Assembly: GCF_029227915.1 (NCBI RefSeq)
Contig: NC_079879.1
Span: 2,232,001-2,296,000 of the forward strand
DNA from: Hydractinia symbiolongicarpus
Lineage: Eukaryota > Cnidaria > Hydrozoa > Anthoathecata > Hydractiniidae
Direction of reading: 5' to 3'
Length of the DNA: 64,000 nucleotides
This document shows, one piece after another, positions 45,420 to 61,700 of this stretch. Each line of letters opens with the position of its first letter. Positions within the stretch are counted from its first letter, which is position 1. A program made the position numbers and the translations under genes. The notes below the pieces were generated by a model. That model worked only from the letters and a program-made list of their open reading frames with translations. It did not search any database and was not told the DNA's origin.

Positions 45420-48400
45420 GTTAGCGCACGCTGAAGAAATAGAGACAGTTTCAAAAATTACAATTCATTGAATTTCCAGCGGTATCAATCCGTTTGAGGT
45501 AAAACGGTTTCGTCGCATATTCGTACCAACATTTATTTTGCGACATTTTTCTGATGTCACTAGGTTGCATCGCTTTTAACAGTGAAACGATTGACGTTGG
45601 GACTTAATTGAACTGATTTTCGACTTTGACCTTATAAATGTGATAAATGACACAATTGGACTCCAAGAAGTAACATTCTTCTTAATTTGACATGATTGCT
45701 TGAACTCAGCGATTACACTGGGCGCTGTGGTAGCGCTTAAATGAAAAATTTAGATTAGTAAGTCACTTCGTACTGAGGGACCAATCGCAGTCGTTAGCGC
45801 GCGCTGAAGAAATAGAGACAGTTTCAAAAACTACATTTCATTGACTTTCTAACAGTATTAGTCCGCTTGAGTTACAACGGTTGCGTCACATATTGTACCA
45901 ACATGTATTAAACGATATTTTACTGATATTACTAGGTTGCATCGCTTTTAAAAGTGAAACGATTGACGGTGGGACTTATTTGAACTGATTTTGGACTTTG
46001 ACCTTATAAATGTGATAAATGACACAACTGTATTTCAAGAAATAACATTCTTCTTAATTTGACATGATTGCTGGAACTCAGCGATTACACTGGGCGCTAT
46101 GGTACCGCTTTAATGAAAAATTTAGATAAATAAGTCATTTTGTACTGTGGGACCAATCGGAGTCGTTAGGGCGCGCTGAAGAAATGAGACAGTTTCAAAA
46201 ACTACATTTCATTGACTTTCTAATAGTATAGGTCCGCTTGAGTTACAGCGGTTGCGTCTTATATTCGTACCAACATGTATTCAGCGATATCTTTCTGATA
46301 TTACTAGATTGCATCGCTTTTAACAGTGAAACGATTGACTGTGGGACTTAATTGAACTTATTTTGGACTTTGATCTTTTAAATTTGATAAATGACACAAT
46401 TTGACTCCAAGAAATAACATTCTTCTTAATTTGACATGATTGCTGGAACTCAGCGATTACACAGGGTTATTTAAAACTTTAGATAAATAAGTCATTTTGT
46501 AATGTGGGACCAATCGTAGCCCATAGCGCGCGCTGAAGATATGGAGACAGTTTCCAAAACTACATTTCAGTGACTTTCTAGCAGTATCAGTCCGCCTGAA
46601 TTACAACGGTTGCGTCACATATTCGTACCAACATGTATTTAGCGATATTGTTCTGATAATACTAGGTTGCATCGCTTTTAACAGTGAAACGATTGACTGT
46701 GGGACTTAATTGAATTATTTTGGACTTCGACCTTAAAAATGTGATAAATGACACAATTGGACTCAAAGAAATAACATTCTCTTTAATTTGACATGATTGC
46801 TGGAATTCAGCGACTACACAGGGCGCTGTGATGGCGCTTCACTTAAAAATTTAGATAAATAAGTCATTGTGTAACGTGGGACCAATCCTAGCCGTTAGCG
46901 TTCGTTGAAAAAATAGAGACAGTTTCAAAAACTACATTTCATTGACTTTCTAACAGTATTAGTCCGCTTGAGTTACAACGGTTGCGTCACATATTTGTAC
47001 CAACATGTATTAAACGATATTTTACTGATATTACTAGGTTGCATCGCTTTTAACAGTGAAACGATTGACGGTGGGACTTATTTGAACTGATTTTGGACTT
47101 TGACCTTATAAATGTGATAAATGACACAACTGTATTTCAAGAAATAACATTCTTCTTAATTTGACATGATTGCTGGAACTCAGCGATTACACTGGGCGCT
47201 ATGGTACCGCTTTAATGAAAAATTTAGATAAATAAGTCATTTTGTACTGTGGGACCAATCGGAGTCGTTAGGGCGCGCTGAAGAAATGAGACAGTTTCAA
47301 AAACTACATTTCATTGACTTTCTAATAGTATAGGTCCGCTTGAGTTACAGCGGTTGCGTCTTATATTCGTACCAACATGTATTCAGCGATATTTTTCTGA
47401 TATTACTAGATTGCATCGCTTTTAACAGTGAAACGATTGACTGTGGGACTTAATTGAACTTATTTTGGACTTTGATCTTATAAATTTGATAAATGACACA
47501 ATTTGACTCCAAGGAATAACATTCTTCTTAATTTGACATGATTGCTGGAATCAGCGATTACACAGGGTTATTTAAAACTTTAGATAAATAAGTCATTGTG
47601 TAACGTGGGACCAATCCTAGCCGTTAGCGTTCGTTGAAAAAATAGAGACATTTTCAAAAATTACAATTCATTGAATTTCCAGCGGTATCAATCCGTTTGA
47701 GTTACAACGATTGCGTCACATATTCGTACCAACATTTGTTTTGTGATATTTTTCTGATATTACTAGGTTGCATCGCTTTTAACAGTGAAACGATTGACGG
47801 TGGGTCTTAATTGAACTGATTTTGTGCTTTAACCTTATAAATGTGATAAATGACACAATTGGACTCCAAGAAATAACATTCTCCTTAATTTGACATGAAC
47901 GCTGGAATTCAGCGATTACACAGGGTGCTGTGATAGCGCTTCATTTAAAAATTTAGATGAATAAGTCATTTTGTACCGTGGGACCAATCGTAGCCCTTAG
48001 CACACGCTGAAGAAATAGAGACAGTTTCAAAAACTACATTTCATTGACTTTCTAATAGTATAGGTCCGCTTGAGTTACAGCGGTTGCGTCTTATATTCGT
48101 ACCAACATGTATTCAGCGATATTTTTCTGATATTACTAGATTGCATCGCTTTTAACAGTGAAACGATTGACTGTGGGACTTAATTGAACTTATTTTGGAC
48201 TTTGATCTTTTAAATTTGATAAATGACACAATTTGACTCCAAGAAATAACATTCTTCTTAATTTGACATGATTGCTGGAACTCAGCAATTACACAGGGTT
48301 ATTTAAAAATTTAGATAAATAAGTTATTTTGTAATGTGGGACCAATCGTAGCCCATAGCGCGCGCTGAAGATATAGAGACAGTTTCCAAAACTACATTTC

Positions 48401-51400
48401 AGTGACTTTCTAGCAGTATCAGTCCGCCTGAATTACAACGGTTGCGTCACATATTCGTACCAACATGTATTTAGCGATATTTTTCTGATAATACTAGGTT
48501 GCATCGCTTTTAACAGTGAAACGATTGACTGTGGGACTTAATTGAATTATTTTGGACTTCGACCTTAAAAATGTGATAAATGACACAATTGGACTCAAAG
48601 AAATAACATTCTCCTTAATTTGACATGATTGCTGGAATTCAGCGACTACACAGGGCGCTGTGATGGCGCTTCACTTAAAAATTTAGATAAATAAGTCATT
48701 GTGTAACGTGGGACCAATCCTAGCCGTTAGCGTTCGTTGAAAAAATAGAGACATTTTCAAAAATTACAATTCATTGAATTTCCAGCGGTATCAATCCGTT
48801 TGAGTTACAACGATTGCGTCACATATTCGTACCAACATTTGTTTTGTGATATTTTTCTGATATTACTAGGTTGCATCGCTTTTAACAGTGAAACGATTGA
48901 CGGTGGGACTTAATTGAACTGATTTTGTGCTTTAACCTTATAAATGTGATAAATGACACAATTGGACTCCAAGAAATAACATTCTCCTTAATTTGACATG
49001 AACGCTGGAATTCAGCGATTACACAGGGTGCTGTGATAGCGCTTCATTTAAAAATTTAGATGAATAAGTCATTTTGTACCGTGGGACCAATCGTAGCCCT
49101 TAGCACACGCTGAAGAAATAGAGACAGTTTCAAAAACTACATTTCATTGACTTTCTAATAGTATAGGTCCGCTTGAGTTACAGCGGTTGCGTCTTATATT
49201 CGTACCAACATGTATTCAGCGATATTTTTCTGATATTACTAGATTGCATCGCTTTTAACAGTGAAACGATTGACTGTGGGACTTAATTGAACTTATTTTG
49301 GACTTTGATCTTTTAAATTTGATAAATGACACAATTTGACTCCAAGAAATAACATTCTTCTTAATTTGACATGATTGCTGGAACTCAGCAATTACACAGG
49401 GTTATTTAAAAATTTAGATAAATAAGTTATTTTGTAATGTGGGACCAATCGTAGCCCATAGCGCGCGCTGAAGATATAGAGACAGTTTCCAAAACTACAT
49501 TTCAGTGACTTTCTAGCAGTATCAGTCCGCCTGAATTACAACGGTTGCGTCACATATTCGTACCAACATGTATTTAGCGATATTTTTCTGATAATACTAG
49601 GTTGCATCGCTTTTAACAGTGAAACGATTGACTGTGGGACTTAATTGAATTATTTTGGACTTCGACCTTAAAAATGTGATAAATGACACAATTGGACTCA
49701 AAGAAATAACATTCTCCTTAATTTGACATGATTGCTGGAATTCAGCGACTACACAGGGCGCTGTGATGGCGCTTCACTTAAAAATTTAGATAAATAAGTC
49801 ATTGTGTAACGTGGGACCAATCCTAGCCGTTAACGTTCGTTGAAAAAATAGAGACATTTTCAAAAATTACAATTCATTGAATTTCCAGCGGCATCAATCC
49901 GTTTGAGTTACAACGATTGCGTCACATATTCGTACCAACATTTGTTTTGTGATATTTTTCTGATATTACTAGGTTGCATCGCTTTTAACAGTGAAACGAT
50001 TGACGGTGGGACTTAATTGAACTGATTTTGTGCTTTAACCTTATAAATGTGATAAATGACACAATTGGACTCCAAGAAATAACATTCTCCTTAATTTGAC
50101 ATGAACGCTGGAATTCAGCGATTACACAGGGTGCTGTGATAGCGCTTCATTTAAAAATTTAGATGAATAAGTCATTTTGTACCGTGGGACCAATCGTAGC
50201 CCTTAGCACACGCTGAAGAAATAGAGACAGTTTCAAAAACTACATTTCATTGACTTTCTAACAGTATCAGTCCGCTTGAGTTACAACGATTGCGTCACAT
50301 ATTCCTACCAACATGTATTTAGCGATATTTTTCTGATATTACTAGGTTGCATCGCTTTAAACAGTGAAACGATTGACTGTGGGACTTAATTGAACTGATT
50401 TTGGACTTTGGTCTTATAAATGTGATAAATGACACAATTTGATTCCAAGAAATGACACTCTTCTTAATTTGACATGATTGCTGGAACTCAACGATTACAC
50501 TGGGCGCTGTGGTAGAGCTTTAATGAAAAATTTAGATAAATTAGTCATTTTGTACTGTGGGACCAATCGTAGTCGTTAGCGCACGCTGAAGAAATAGAGA
50601 CAGTTTCAAAAATTACAATTCATTGAATTTCCAGCGGTATCAATCCGTTTGAGGTAAAACGGTTTCGTCGCATATTCGTACCAACATTTATTTTGCGACA
50701 TTTTTCTGATATCACTAGGTTGCATCGCTTTTAACAGTGAAACGATTGACGTTGGGACTTAATTGAACTGATTTTCGACTTTGACCTTATAAATGTGATA
50801 AATGACACAATTGGACTCCAAGAAGTAACATTCTTCTTAATTTGACATGATTGCTTGAACTCAGCGATTACACTGGGCGCTGTGGTAGCGCTTAAATGAA
50901 AAATTTAGATTAGTAAGTCACTTCGTACTGAGGGACCAATCGCAGTCGTTAGCGCGCGCTGAAGAAATAGAGACAGTTTCAAAAACTACATTTCATTGAC
51001 TTTCTAACAGTATTAGTCCGCTTGAGTTACAACGGTTGCGTCACATATTTGTACCAACATGTATTAAACGATATTTTACTGATATTACTAGGTTGCATCG
51101 CTTTTAAAAGTGAAACGATTGACGGTGGGACTTATTTGAACTGATTTTGGACTTTGACCTTATAAATGTGATAAATGACACAACTGTATTTCAAGAAATA
51201 ACAATCTTCTTAATTTGACATGATTGCTGGAACTCAGCGATTACACTGGGCGCTATGGTACCGCTTTAATGAAAAATTTAGATAAATAAGTCATTTTGTA
51301 CTGTGGGACCAATCGGAGTCGTTAGGGCGCGCTGAAGAAATGAGACAGTTTCAAAAACTACATTTCATTGACTTTCTAATAGTATAGGTCCGCTTGAGTT

Positions 51401-54400
51401 ACAGCGGTTGCGTCTTATATTCGTACCAACATGTATTCAGCGATATTTTTCTGATATTACTAGATTGCATCGCTTTTAACAGTGAAACGATTGACTGTGG
51501 GACTTAATTGAACTTATTTTGGACTTTGATCTTTTAAATTTGATAAATGACACAATTTGACTCCAAGAAATAACATTCTTCTTAATTTGACATGATTGCT
51601 GGAACTCAGCGATTACACAGGGTTATTTAAAACTTTAGATAAATAAGTCATTTTGTAATGTGGGACCAATCGTAGCCCATAGCGCGCGCTGAAGATATGG
51701 AGACAGTTTCCAAAACTACATTTCAGTGACTTTCTAGCAGTATCAGTCCGCCTGAATTACAACGGTTGCGTCACATATTCGTACCAACATGTATTTAGCG
51801 ATATTGTTCTGATAATACTAGGTTGCATCGCTTTTAACAGTGAAACGATTGACTGTGGGACTTAATTGAATTATTTTGGACTTCGACCTTAAAAATGTGA
51901 TAAATGACACAATTGGACTCAAAGAAATAACATTCTCTTTAATTTGACATGATTGCTGGAATTCAGCGACTACACAGGGCGCTGTGATGGCGCTTCACTT
52001 AAAAATTTAGATAAATAAGTCATTTTGTACTGTGGGACCAATCCTAGCCGTTAGCGTTCGTTGAAAAAATAGAGACAGTTTCAAAAACTACATTTCATTG
52101 ACTTTCTAACAGTATTAGTCCGCTTGAGTTACAACGGTTGCGTCACATATTTGTACCAACATGTATTAAACGATATTTTACTGATATTACTAGGTTGCAT
52201 CGCTTTTAACAGTGAAACGATTGACGGTGGGACTTATTTGAACTGATTTTGGACTTTGACCTTATAAATGTGATAAATGACACAACTGTATTTCAAGAAA
52301 TAACATTCTTCTTAATTTGACATGATTGCTGGAACTCAGCGATTACACTGGGCGCTATGGTACCGCTTTAATGAAAAATTTAGATAAATAAGTCATTTTG
52401 TACTGTGGGACCAATCGGAGTCGTTAGGGCGCGCTGAAGAAATGAGACAGTTTCAAAAACTACATTTCATTGACTTTCTAATAGTATAGGTCCGCTTGAG
52501 TTACAGCGGTTGCGTCTTATATTCGTACCAACATGTATTCAGCGATATTTTTCTGATATTACTAGATTGCATCGCTTTTAACAGTGAAACGATTGACTGT
52601 GGGACTTAATTGAACTTATTTTGGACTTTGATCTTTTAAATTTGATAAATGACACAATTTGACTCCAAGAAATAACATTCTTCTTAATTTGACATGATTG
52701 CTGGAATCAGCGATTACACAGGGTTATTTAAAACTTTAGATAAATAAGTCATTTTGTAATGTGGGACCAATCGTAGCCCATAGCGCGCGCTGAAGATATG
52801 GAGACAGTTTCCAAAACTACATTTCAGTGACTTTCTAGCAGTATCAGTCCGCCTGAATTACAACGGTTGCGTCACATATTCGTACCAACATGTATTTAGC
52901 GATATTTTTCTGATAATACTAGGTTGCATCGCTTTTAACAGTGAAACGATTGACTGTGGGACTTAATTGAATTATTTTGGACTTCGACCTTAAAAATGTG
53001 ATAAATGACACAATTGGACTCAAAGAAATAAAATTCTCCTTAATTTGACATGATTGCTGGAATTCAGCGACTACACAGGGCGCTGTGATGGCGCTTCACT
53101 TAAAAATTTAGATAAATAAGTCATTGTGTAACGTGGGACCAATCCTAGCCGTTAGCGTTCGTTGAAAAAATAGAGACATTTTCAAAAATTACAATTCATT
53201 GAATTTCCAGCGGTATCAATCCGTTTGAGTTACAACGATTGCGTCACATATTCGTACCAACATTTGTTTTGTGATATTTTTCTGATATTACTAGGTTGCA
53301 TCGCTTTTAACAGTGAAACGATTGACGGTGGGTCTTAATTGAACTGATTTTGTGCTTTAACCTTATAAATGTGATAAATGACACAATTGGACTCCAAGAA
53401 ATAACATTCTCCTTAATTTGACATGAACGCTGGAATTCAGCGATTACACAGGGTGCTGTGATAGCGCTTCATTTAAAAATTTAGATGAATAAGTCATTTT
53501 GTACCGTGGGACCAATCGTAGCCCTTAGCACACGCTGAAGAAATAGAGACAGTTTCAAAAACTACATTTCATTGACTTTCTAATAGTATAGGTCCGCTTG
53601 AGTTACAGCGGTTGCGTCTTATATTCGTACCAACATGTATTCAGCGATATTTTTCTGATATTACTAGATTGCATCGCTTTTAACAGTGAAACGATTGACT
53701 GTGGGACTTAATTGAACTTATTTTGGACTTTGATCTTTTAAATTTGATAAATGACACAATTTGACTCCAAGAAATAACATTCTTCTTAATTTGACATGAT
53801 TGCTGGAACTCAGCAATTACACAGGGTTATTTAAAAATTTAGATAAATAAGTTATTTTGTAATGTGGGACCAATCGTAGCCCATAGCGCGCGCTGAAGAT
53901 AGAGAGACAGTTTCCAAAACTACATTTCAGTGACTTTCTAGCAGTATCAGTCCGCCTGAATTACAACGGTTGCGTCACATATTCGTACCAACATGTATTT
54001 AGCGATATTTTTCTGATAATACTAGGTTGCATCGCTTTTAACAGTGAAACGATTGACTGTGGGACTTAATTGAATTATTTTGGACTTCGACCTTAAAAAT
54101 GTGATAAATGACACAATTGGACTCAAAGAAATAACATTCTCCTTAATTTGACATGATTGCTGGAATTCAGCGACTACACAGGGCGCTGTGATGGCGCTTC
54201 ACTTAAAAATTTAGATAAATAAGTCATTGTGTAACGTGGGACCAATCCTAGCCGTTAGCGTTCGTTGAAAAAATAGAGACATTTTCAAAAATTACAATTC
54301 ATTGAATTTCCAGCGGTATCAATCCGTTTGAGTTACAACGATTGCGTCACATATTCGTACCAACATTTGTTTTGTGATATTTTTCTGATATTACTAGGTT

Positions 54401-55500
54401 GCATCGCTTTTAACAGTGAAACGATTGACGGTGGGACTTAATTGAACTGATTTTGTGCTTTAACCTTATAAATGTGATAAATGACACAATTGGACTCCAA
54501 GAAATAACATTCTCCTTAATTTGACATGAACGCTGGAATTCAGCGATTACACAGGGTGCTGTGATAGCGCTTCATTTAAAAATTTAGATGAATAAGTCAT
54601 TTTGTACCGTGGGACCAATCGTAGCCCTTAGCACACGCTGAAGAAATAGAGACAGTTTCAAAAACTACATTTCATTGACTTTCTAATAGTATAGGTCCGC
54701 TTGAGTTACAGCGGTTGCGTCTTATATTCGTACCAACATGTATTCAGCGATATTTTTCTGATATTACTAGATTGCATCGCTTTTAACAGTGAAACGATTG
54801 ACTGTGGGACTTAATTGAACTTATTTTGGACTTTGATCTTTTAAATTTGATAAATGACACAATTTGACTCCAAGAAATAACATTCTTCTTAATTTGACAT
54901 GATTGCTGGAACTCAGCAATTACACAGGGTTATTTAAAAATTTAGATAAATAAGTTATTTTGTAATGTGGGACCAATCGTAGCCCATAGCGCGCGCTGAA
55001 GATATAGAGACAGTTTCCAAAACTACATTTCAGTGACTTTCTAGCAGTATCAGTCCGCCTGAATTACAACGGTTGCGTCACATATTCGTACCAACATGTA
55101 TTTAGCGATATTTTTCTGATAATACTAGGTTGCATCGCTTTTAACAGTGAAACGATTGACTGTGGGACTTAATTGAATTATTTTGGACTTCGACCTTAAA
55201 AATGTGATAAATGACACAATTGGACTCAAAGAAATAACATTCTCCTTAATTTGACATGATTGCTGGAATTCAGCGACTACACAGGGCGCTGTGATGGCGC
55301 TTCACTTAAAAATTTAGATAAATAAGTCATTGTGTAACGTGGGACCAATCCTAGCCGTTAACGTTCGTTGAAAAAATAGAGACATTTTCAAAAATTACAA
55401 TTCATTGAATTTCCAGCGGCATCAATCCGTTTGAGTTACAACGATTGCGTCACATATTCGTACCAACATTTGTTTTGTGATATTTTTCTGATATTACTAG
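45420..55500. repeat. large duplication: ~5155-bp (about 14-monomer) block
   Basis: Rare markers recur 5155-5156 bp apart: GAGGTAAAAC at 45496/50651, GTATTAGTCC at 45855/51010 and 46956/52112. Later markers are ~5528-5530 bp apart (48361/53889, ~49780/55310), so the second block holds one extra ~373-bp monomer, inserted around 52.7-53.1 kb. Inside, a 1110-bp trimer is itself repeated (~48670/49780 and ~53090/54200/55310). Confidence 0.88.
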
Positions 55501-58500
55501 GTTGCATCGCTTTTAACAGTGAAACGATTGACTGTGGGACATAATTGAATTATTTTGGACGTCGACCTTATAAATGTTTTAAATGAGACATTTGGACTAC
55601 AAGAAATAACATTCTTCTTAATTTGACATGATTGCTGGAACTCAGCGATTACACTGGGCGCTGTAGTAGCGCTTTGATGAAAAATTTAGATAAATAAGTC
55701 ATTTTGTACTGTGGGACCAATAGTAGTCGTTACCGCGCGCTGAAGAAATAGAGACAGTTTCAAAAACTACATTTCATTGACTTTCTAACAGTATAGGTCC
55801 GCTTGAGTTACAACGGTTGCGTCACATATTCGTATCAACATGTATTAAGCGATATTTTTCTGATCTTACTAGGTTACATCGCTTTTAACAGTGAAGCGAT
55901 TGACGGTGGGACTTAATTGAACTGATTTTGTGCTTTAACCTTATAAATGTGATAAATGACACAATTGGACTCCAAGAAATAACATTCTCCTTAATTTGAC
56001 ATGAACGCTGGAATTCAGCGATTACACAGGGTGCTGTGATAGCGCTTCATTTAAAAATTTAGATGAATAAGTCATTTTGTACCGTGGGACCAATCGTAGC
56101 CCTTAGCACACGCTGAAGAAATAGAGACAGTTTCAAAAACTACATTTCATTGACTTTCTAACAGTATCAGTCCGCTTGAGTTACAACGATTGCGTCACAT
56201 ATTCGTACCAACATGTATTTAGCGATATTTTTCTGATATTTCTAGGTTGCAACGCTTTTAACAGTGAAACGATTGACTGTGGGACTTAATTGAATTACTT
56301 TAGACTTTGACCTTATAAATTCGATAAATGACACAATTGGACTCCAAGAAATAACATTCTCTTTAATTTGACATGATTGCTGGAATTCAGCTATTACACA
56401 GGGCGCTGTGATAGCGATTCATTTAAAAATTTAGATAAATTAATCATTTTGTAATGTGGGACCAATCGTAGCCCATAGCGCGCGCTGAAGATATAGAGAC
56501 AGTTTCAAAAACTACATTTCATTGACTTTCTAACAGTATCAGTCCGCTTGAGTTACAACGGTTGCGTCACATATTCATACCAACATGTATTTAGCGATAT
56601 TTTTCTGATATTTCTAGGTTGCATCGCTTTTAACAGTGAAACGATTCACTGTGGGACTTAATTGAATTACTTTGGACTTTGACCTTATAAATTCGATAAA
56701 TGACACAATTGGACTCCAAGAAATAACATTCTCCTTAATTTGACATGATTGCTGGAATTCAGCTATTACACAGGGCGCTGTGATAGCGCTTCATTTAAAA
56801 ATTTAGATAAATAAGTCATTTTGTAATGTGGGACCAATCGTAGACCATAGCGCGCGCTGAAGATATAGAGACAGTTTCAAAAATTACAATTCATTGAATT
56901 TTCAGCGGTGTCAATCCGTTTGAGTTACAACGCTTGCGTCACATATTCGTACCAACATTTGTTTTGCGATATTTTTCTGATATTACTAGGCTGCATCGCT
57001 TTTAACAGTGAAACGATTGACGGTGGGACTTAATTGAACTGATTTTGTGCTTTAACCCTATAAATGTGATAAATGACACAATTGGACTCCAAGAAATAAC
57101 ATTCTCCTTAATTTGACATGATTGCTGGAATTCAGCTATTACACAGGGCGCTGTGATAGCGCTTCATTTAAAAATTTAGATAAATAAGTCATTTTGTAAT
57201 GTGGGACCAATCGTAGACCATAGCGCGCACTGAAGATATAGAGACAGTTTCCAAAACTAAATTTCGGTGACTTTCTAGCAGGATCAGTCCGCCTGATTTA
57301 CAACGGTTGCGTCACATATTCGTACCAACATGTATTTAGCGATATTTTTCTGATAATACTAGGTTGCATCGCTTTTAACAGTGAAACGATTGACTGTGGG
57401 ACTTAATTAAATTATTTTGGACTTCGACCTTAAAAATGTGATAAATGACACAATTGGACTCCAAGAAATAACATTCTCCTTAATTTGACATGATTGCTGG
57501 AATTCAGCGATTACACAGGGCGCTGTGATGGCGCTTCACTTAAAAACTTAGATAAATAAGTCATTGTGTAACGTGGGACCAATCCTAGCCGTTAGCGTTC
57601 GTTGAAGAAATAGAGACATTTTCAAAAATTACAATTCATTGAATTTCCAGCGGTGTCAATCCGTTTGAGTTACAACGCTTGCGTCACATATTCGTACCAA
57701 CATTTGTTTTGCGATATTTTTCTGATATTACTAGGTTGCATCGCTTTTAACAGTGAAACGATTGACGGTGGGACTTAATTGAACTGATTTTGTGTTTTAA
57801 CCTTATAAATGTGATAAATGACACAATTGGACCCCAAGAAATAACATTCTCCTTAATTTGACATGAACGCTGGAATTCAGCGATTACACAGGGCGCTGTG
57901 ATAGCGCTTCGTTTAAAAATTTAGATGAATAAGTCATTTTGTACCGTGGGACCAATCGCAGTCGTTAGCGCGCGCTGAAGAAATAGAGACAGTTTAAAAA
58001 ACTACATTTCATTGACTTTCTAACAGTATCAGTCCGCTTGAGTTACAACGATTGCGTCACATATTCGTACCAACATGTATTTAGCAATGTTGTTCTGATA
58101 TTACTAGGTTGCATCGCTTTTAACAGTGAAACGATTGACTGTGGGACTTAATTGAACTGATTTTGGACTTTGACCTTATAAATTTTATCAATGAGACAAT
58201 TGGATTACAAGAAATAACATTCTTTTTATTTTGACATGATTGCTGGAACTCAGTGATTACACAGGGCGCTGTGATAGCGCTTTAATGAAAAATTTAGATA
58301 AATAAGTCATTTTGTACTGTGGGACCATTCGTGGTCGTTAGCGCGCGCTCAAGAAATAGAGACAGTTAAAAAACTACATTTCATTGACTTTCTAACGGTA
58401 TCAGTCCGCCTGAGTTACAACGGTTGCGTCACATATTCGTACCAACATGTATTTAGCGATATTTTTCTGATATTACTAGGTTGCATCGCTTTAAACAGTA

Positions 58501-58739
58501 GAACGATTGACTGTGGGACTTAATTGAACTGATTTTGGACTTTGATCTTATAAATGTGATAAATGACGCAATTTGACTCCAAGAAATAACATTCTTCTTA
58601 ATTTGACATGATTGCTGGAACTCAGCGATTACACTGGGCGCTGTGGTAGCGCTTTAATGAAAAATTTAGATAAATTAGTCATTTTGTACTGTGGGACCAA
58701 TCGTGGCCCATAGCGCGCTGAAGAGATAGTGACAGTTTC

Positions 58740-61700
58740 AAAAACTACATTTTATTGACTTTCTAACAGTAGCAGGCCGTTTCAGTTACAACGATTGCGT
58801 CACATATTCCTACCAACATGTATTTAGCGATATTTTTCTGATATTACTAGGTTGCATCGCTTTAAACAGTGAAACGATTGACTGTGGGACTTAATTGAAC
58901 TGATTTTGGACTTTGGTCTTATAAATGTGATAAATGACACAATTTGATTCCAAGAAATGACACTCTTCTTAATTTGACATGATTGCTGGAACTCAACGAT
59001 TACACTGGGCGCTGTGGTAGAGCTTTAATGAAAAATTTAGATAAATTTGTCATTTTGTACTGTGGGACCAATCGTAGTCGTTAGCGCACGCTGAAGAAAT
59101 AGAGACAGTTTCAAAAATTACAATTCATTGAATTTCCAGCGGTATCAATCCGTTTGAGGTAAAACGGTTTCGTCGCATATTCGTACCAACATTTATTTTG
59201 CGACATTTTTCTGATATCACTAGGTTGCATCGCTTTTAACAGTGAAACGATTGATGTTGGGACTTAATTGAACTGATTTTCGACTTTGACCTTATAAATG
59301 TGATAAATGACACAATTGGACTCCAAGAAGTAACATTCTTCTTAGTTTGACATGATTGCTTGAACTCAGCGATTACACTGGGCGCTGTGGTAGCGCTTAA
59401 ATGAAAAATTTAGATTAGTAAGTCACTTCGTACTGAGGGACCAATCGCAGTCGTTAGCGCGCGCTGAAGAAATAGAGACAGTTTCAAAAACTACATTTCA
59501 TTGACTTTCTAACAGTATTAGTCCGCTTGAGTTACAACGGTTGCGTCACATATTTGTACCAACATGTATTAAACGATATTTTACTGATATTACTAGGTTG
59601 CATCGCTTTTAATAGTGAAACGATTGACGGTGGGACTTATTTGAACTGATTTTGGACTTTGACCTTATAAATGTGATAAATGACACAACTGTATTTCAAG
59701 AAATAACATTCTTCTTAATTTGACATGATTGCTGGAACTCAGCGATTACACTGGGCGCTATGGTACCGCTTTAAGGAAAAATTTAGATAAATAAGTCATT
59801 TTGTACTGTGGGACCAATCGGAGTCGTTAGCGCGCGCTGAAGAAATAGAGACAGTTTCAAAAACTACATTTCATTGACTTTCTAATAGTATAGGTCCGCT
59901 TGAGTTACAGCGGTTGCGTCTTATATTCGTACCAACATGTATTCAGCGATATTTATCTGATATTACTAGATTGCATCGCTTTTAACAGTGAAACGATTGA
60001 CTGTGGGACTTAATTGAACTTATTTTGGACTTTGATCTTATAAATTTGATAAATGACACAATTTGACTCCAAGAAATAACATTCTTCTTAATTTGACATG
60101 ATTGCTGGAACTCAGCGATTACTCAGGGTTATTTAAAAATTTAGATAAATAAGTCATTTTGTAATGTGGGACCAATCGTAGCCCATAGCGCGCGCTGAAG
60201 ATATAGAGACAGTTTCCAAAACTACATTTCAGTGACTTTCTAGCAGTATCAGTCCGCCTGAATTACAACGGTTGCGTCACATATTCGTACCAACATGTAT
60301 TTAGCGATATTTTTCTGATAATACTAGGTTGCATCGCTTTTAACAGTGAAACGATTGACTGTGGGATTTAATTGAATTATTTTGGACTTCGACCTTAAAA
60401 ATGTGATAAATGACACAATTGGACGCCAAGAAATAACATTCTCCTTAATTTGACATGATTGCTTGAATTCAGCGACTACACAGGGCGCTGTGATGGCGCT
60501 TTACTTAAAAATTTAGATAAATAAGTCATTGTGTAACGTGGGACCAATCCTAGCCGTTAGCGTTCGTTGAAGAAATAGAGACATTTTCAAAAATTACAAT
60601 TCATTGAATTTCCAGCGGTATCAATCCGTTTGAGTTACAACGATTGCGTCACATATTCGTACCAACATTTGTTTTGTGATATTTTTCTGATATTACTAGG
60701 TTGCATCGCTTTTAACAGTGAAACGATTGACGGTGGGACTTAATTGAACTGATTTTGTGCTTTAACCTTATAAATGTGATAAATGACACAATTGGACTCC
60801 AAGAAGTAACATTCTCCTTAATTTGACATGAACGCTGGAATTCAGCGATTACACTGGGCGCTATGGTACCGCTTTAATGAAAAATTTAGATAAATAAGTC
60901 ATTTTGTACTGTGGGACCAATCGGAGTCGTTAGCGCGCGCTGAAGAAATAGAGACATTTTCAAAAACTACATTTCATTGACTTTCTAACAGTAGCAGGCC
61001 GTTTCAGTTACAACGATTGCGTCACATATTCCTACCAACATGTATTTAGCGATATTTTTCTGATATTACTAGGTTGCATCGCTTTAAACAGTGAAACGAT
61101 TGACTGTGGGACTTAATTGAACTGATTTTGGACTTTGGTCTTATAAATGTGATAAATGACACAATTTGATTCCAAGAAATGACACTCTTCTTAATTTGAC
61201 ATGATTGCTGGAACTCAACGATTACACTGGGCGCTGTGGTAGAGCTTTAATGAAAAATTTAGATAAATTTGTCATTTTGTACTGTGGGACCAATCGTAGT
61301 CGTTAGCGCACGCTGAAGAAATAGAGACAGTTTCAAAAATTACAATTCATTGAATTTCCAGCGGTATCAATCCGTTTGAGGTAAAACGGTTTCGTCGCAT
61401 ATTCGTACCAACATTTATTTTGCGACATTTTTCTGATATCACTAGGTTGCATCGCTTTTAACAGTGAAACGATTGACGTTGGGACTTAATTGAACTGATT
61501 TTCGACTTTGACCTTATAAATGTGATAAATGACACAATTGGACTCCAAGAAGTAACATTCTTCTTAATTTGACATGATTGCTTGAACTCAGCGATTACAC
61601 TGGGCGCTGTGGTAGCGCTTAAATGAAAAATTTAGATTAGTAAGTCACTTCGTACTGAGGGACCAATCGCAGTCGTTAGCGCGCGCTGAAGAAATAGAGA

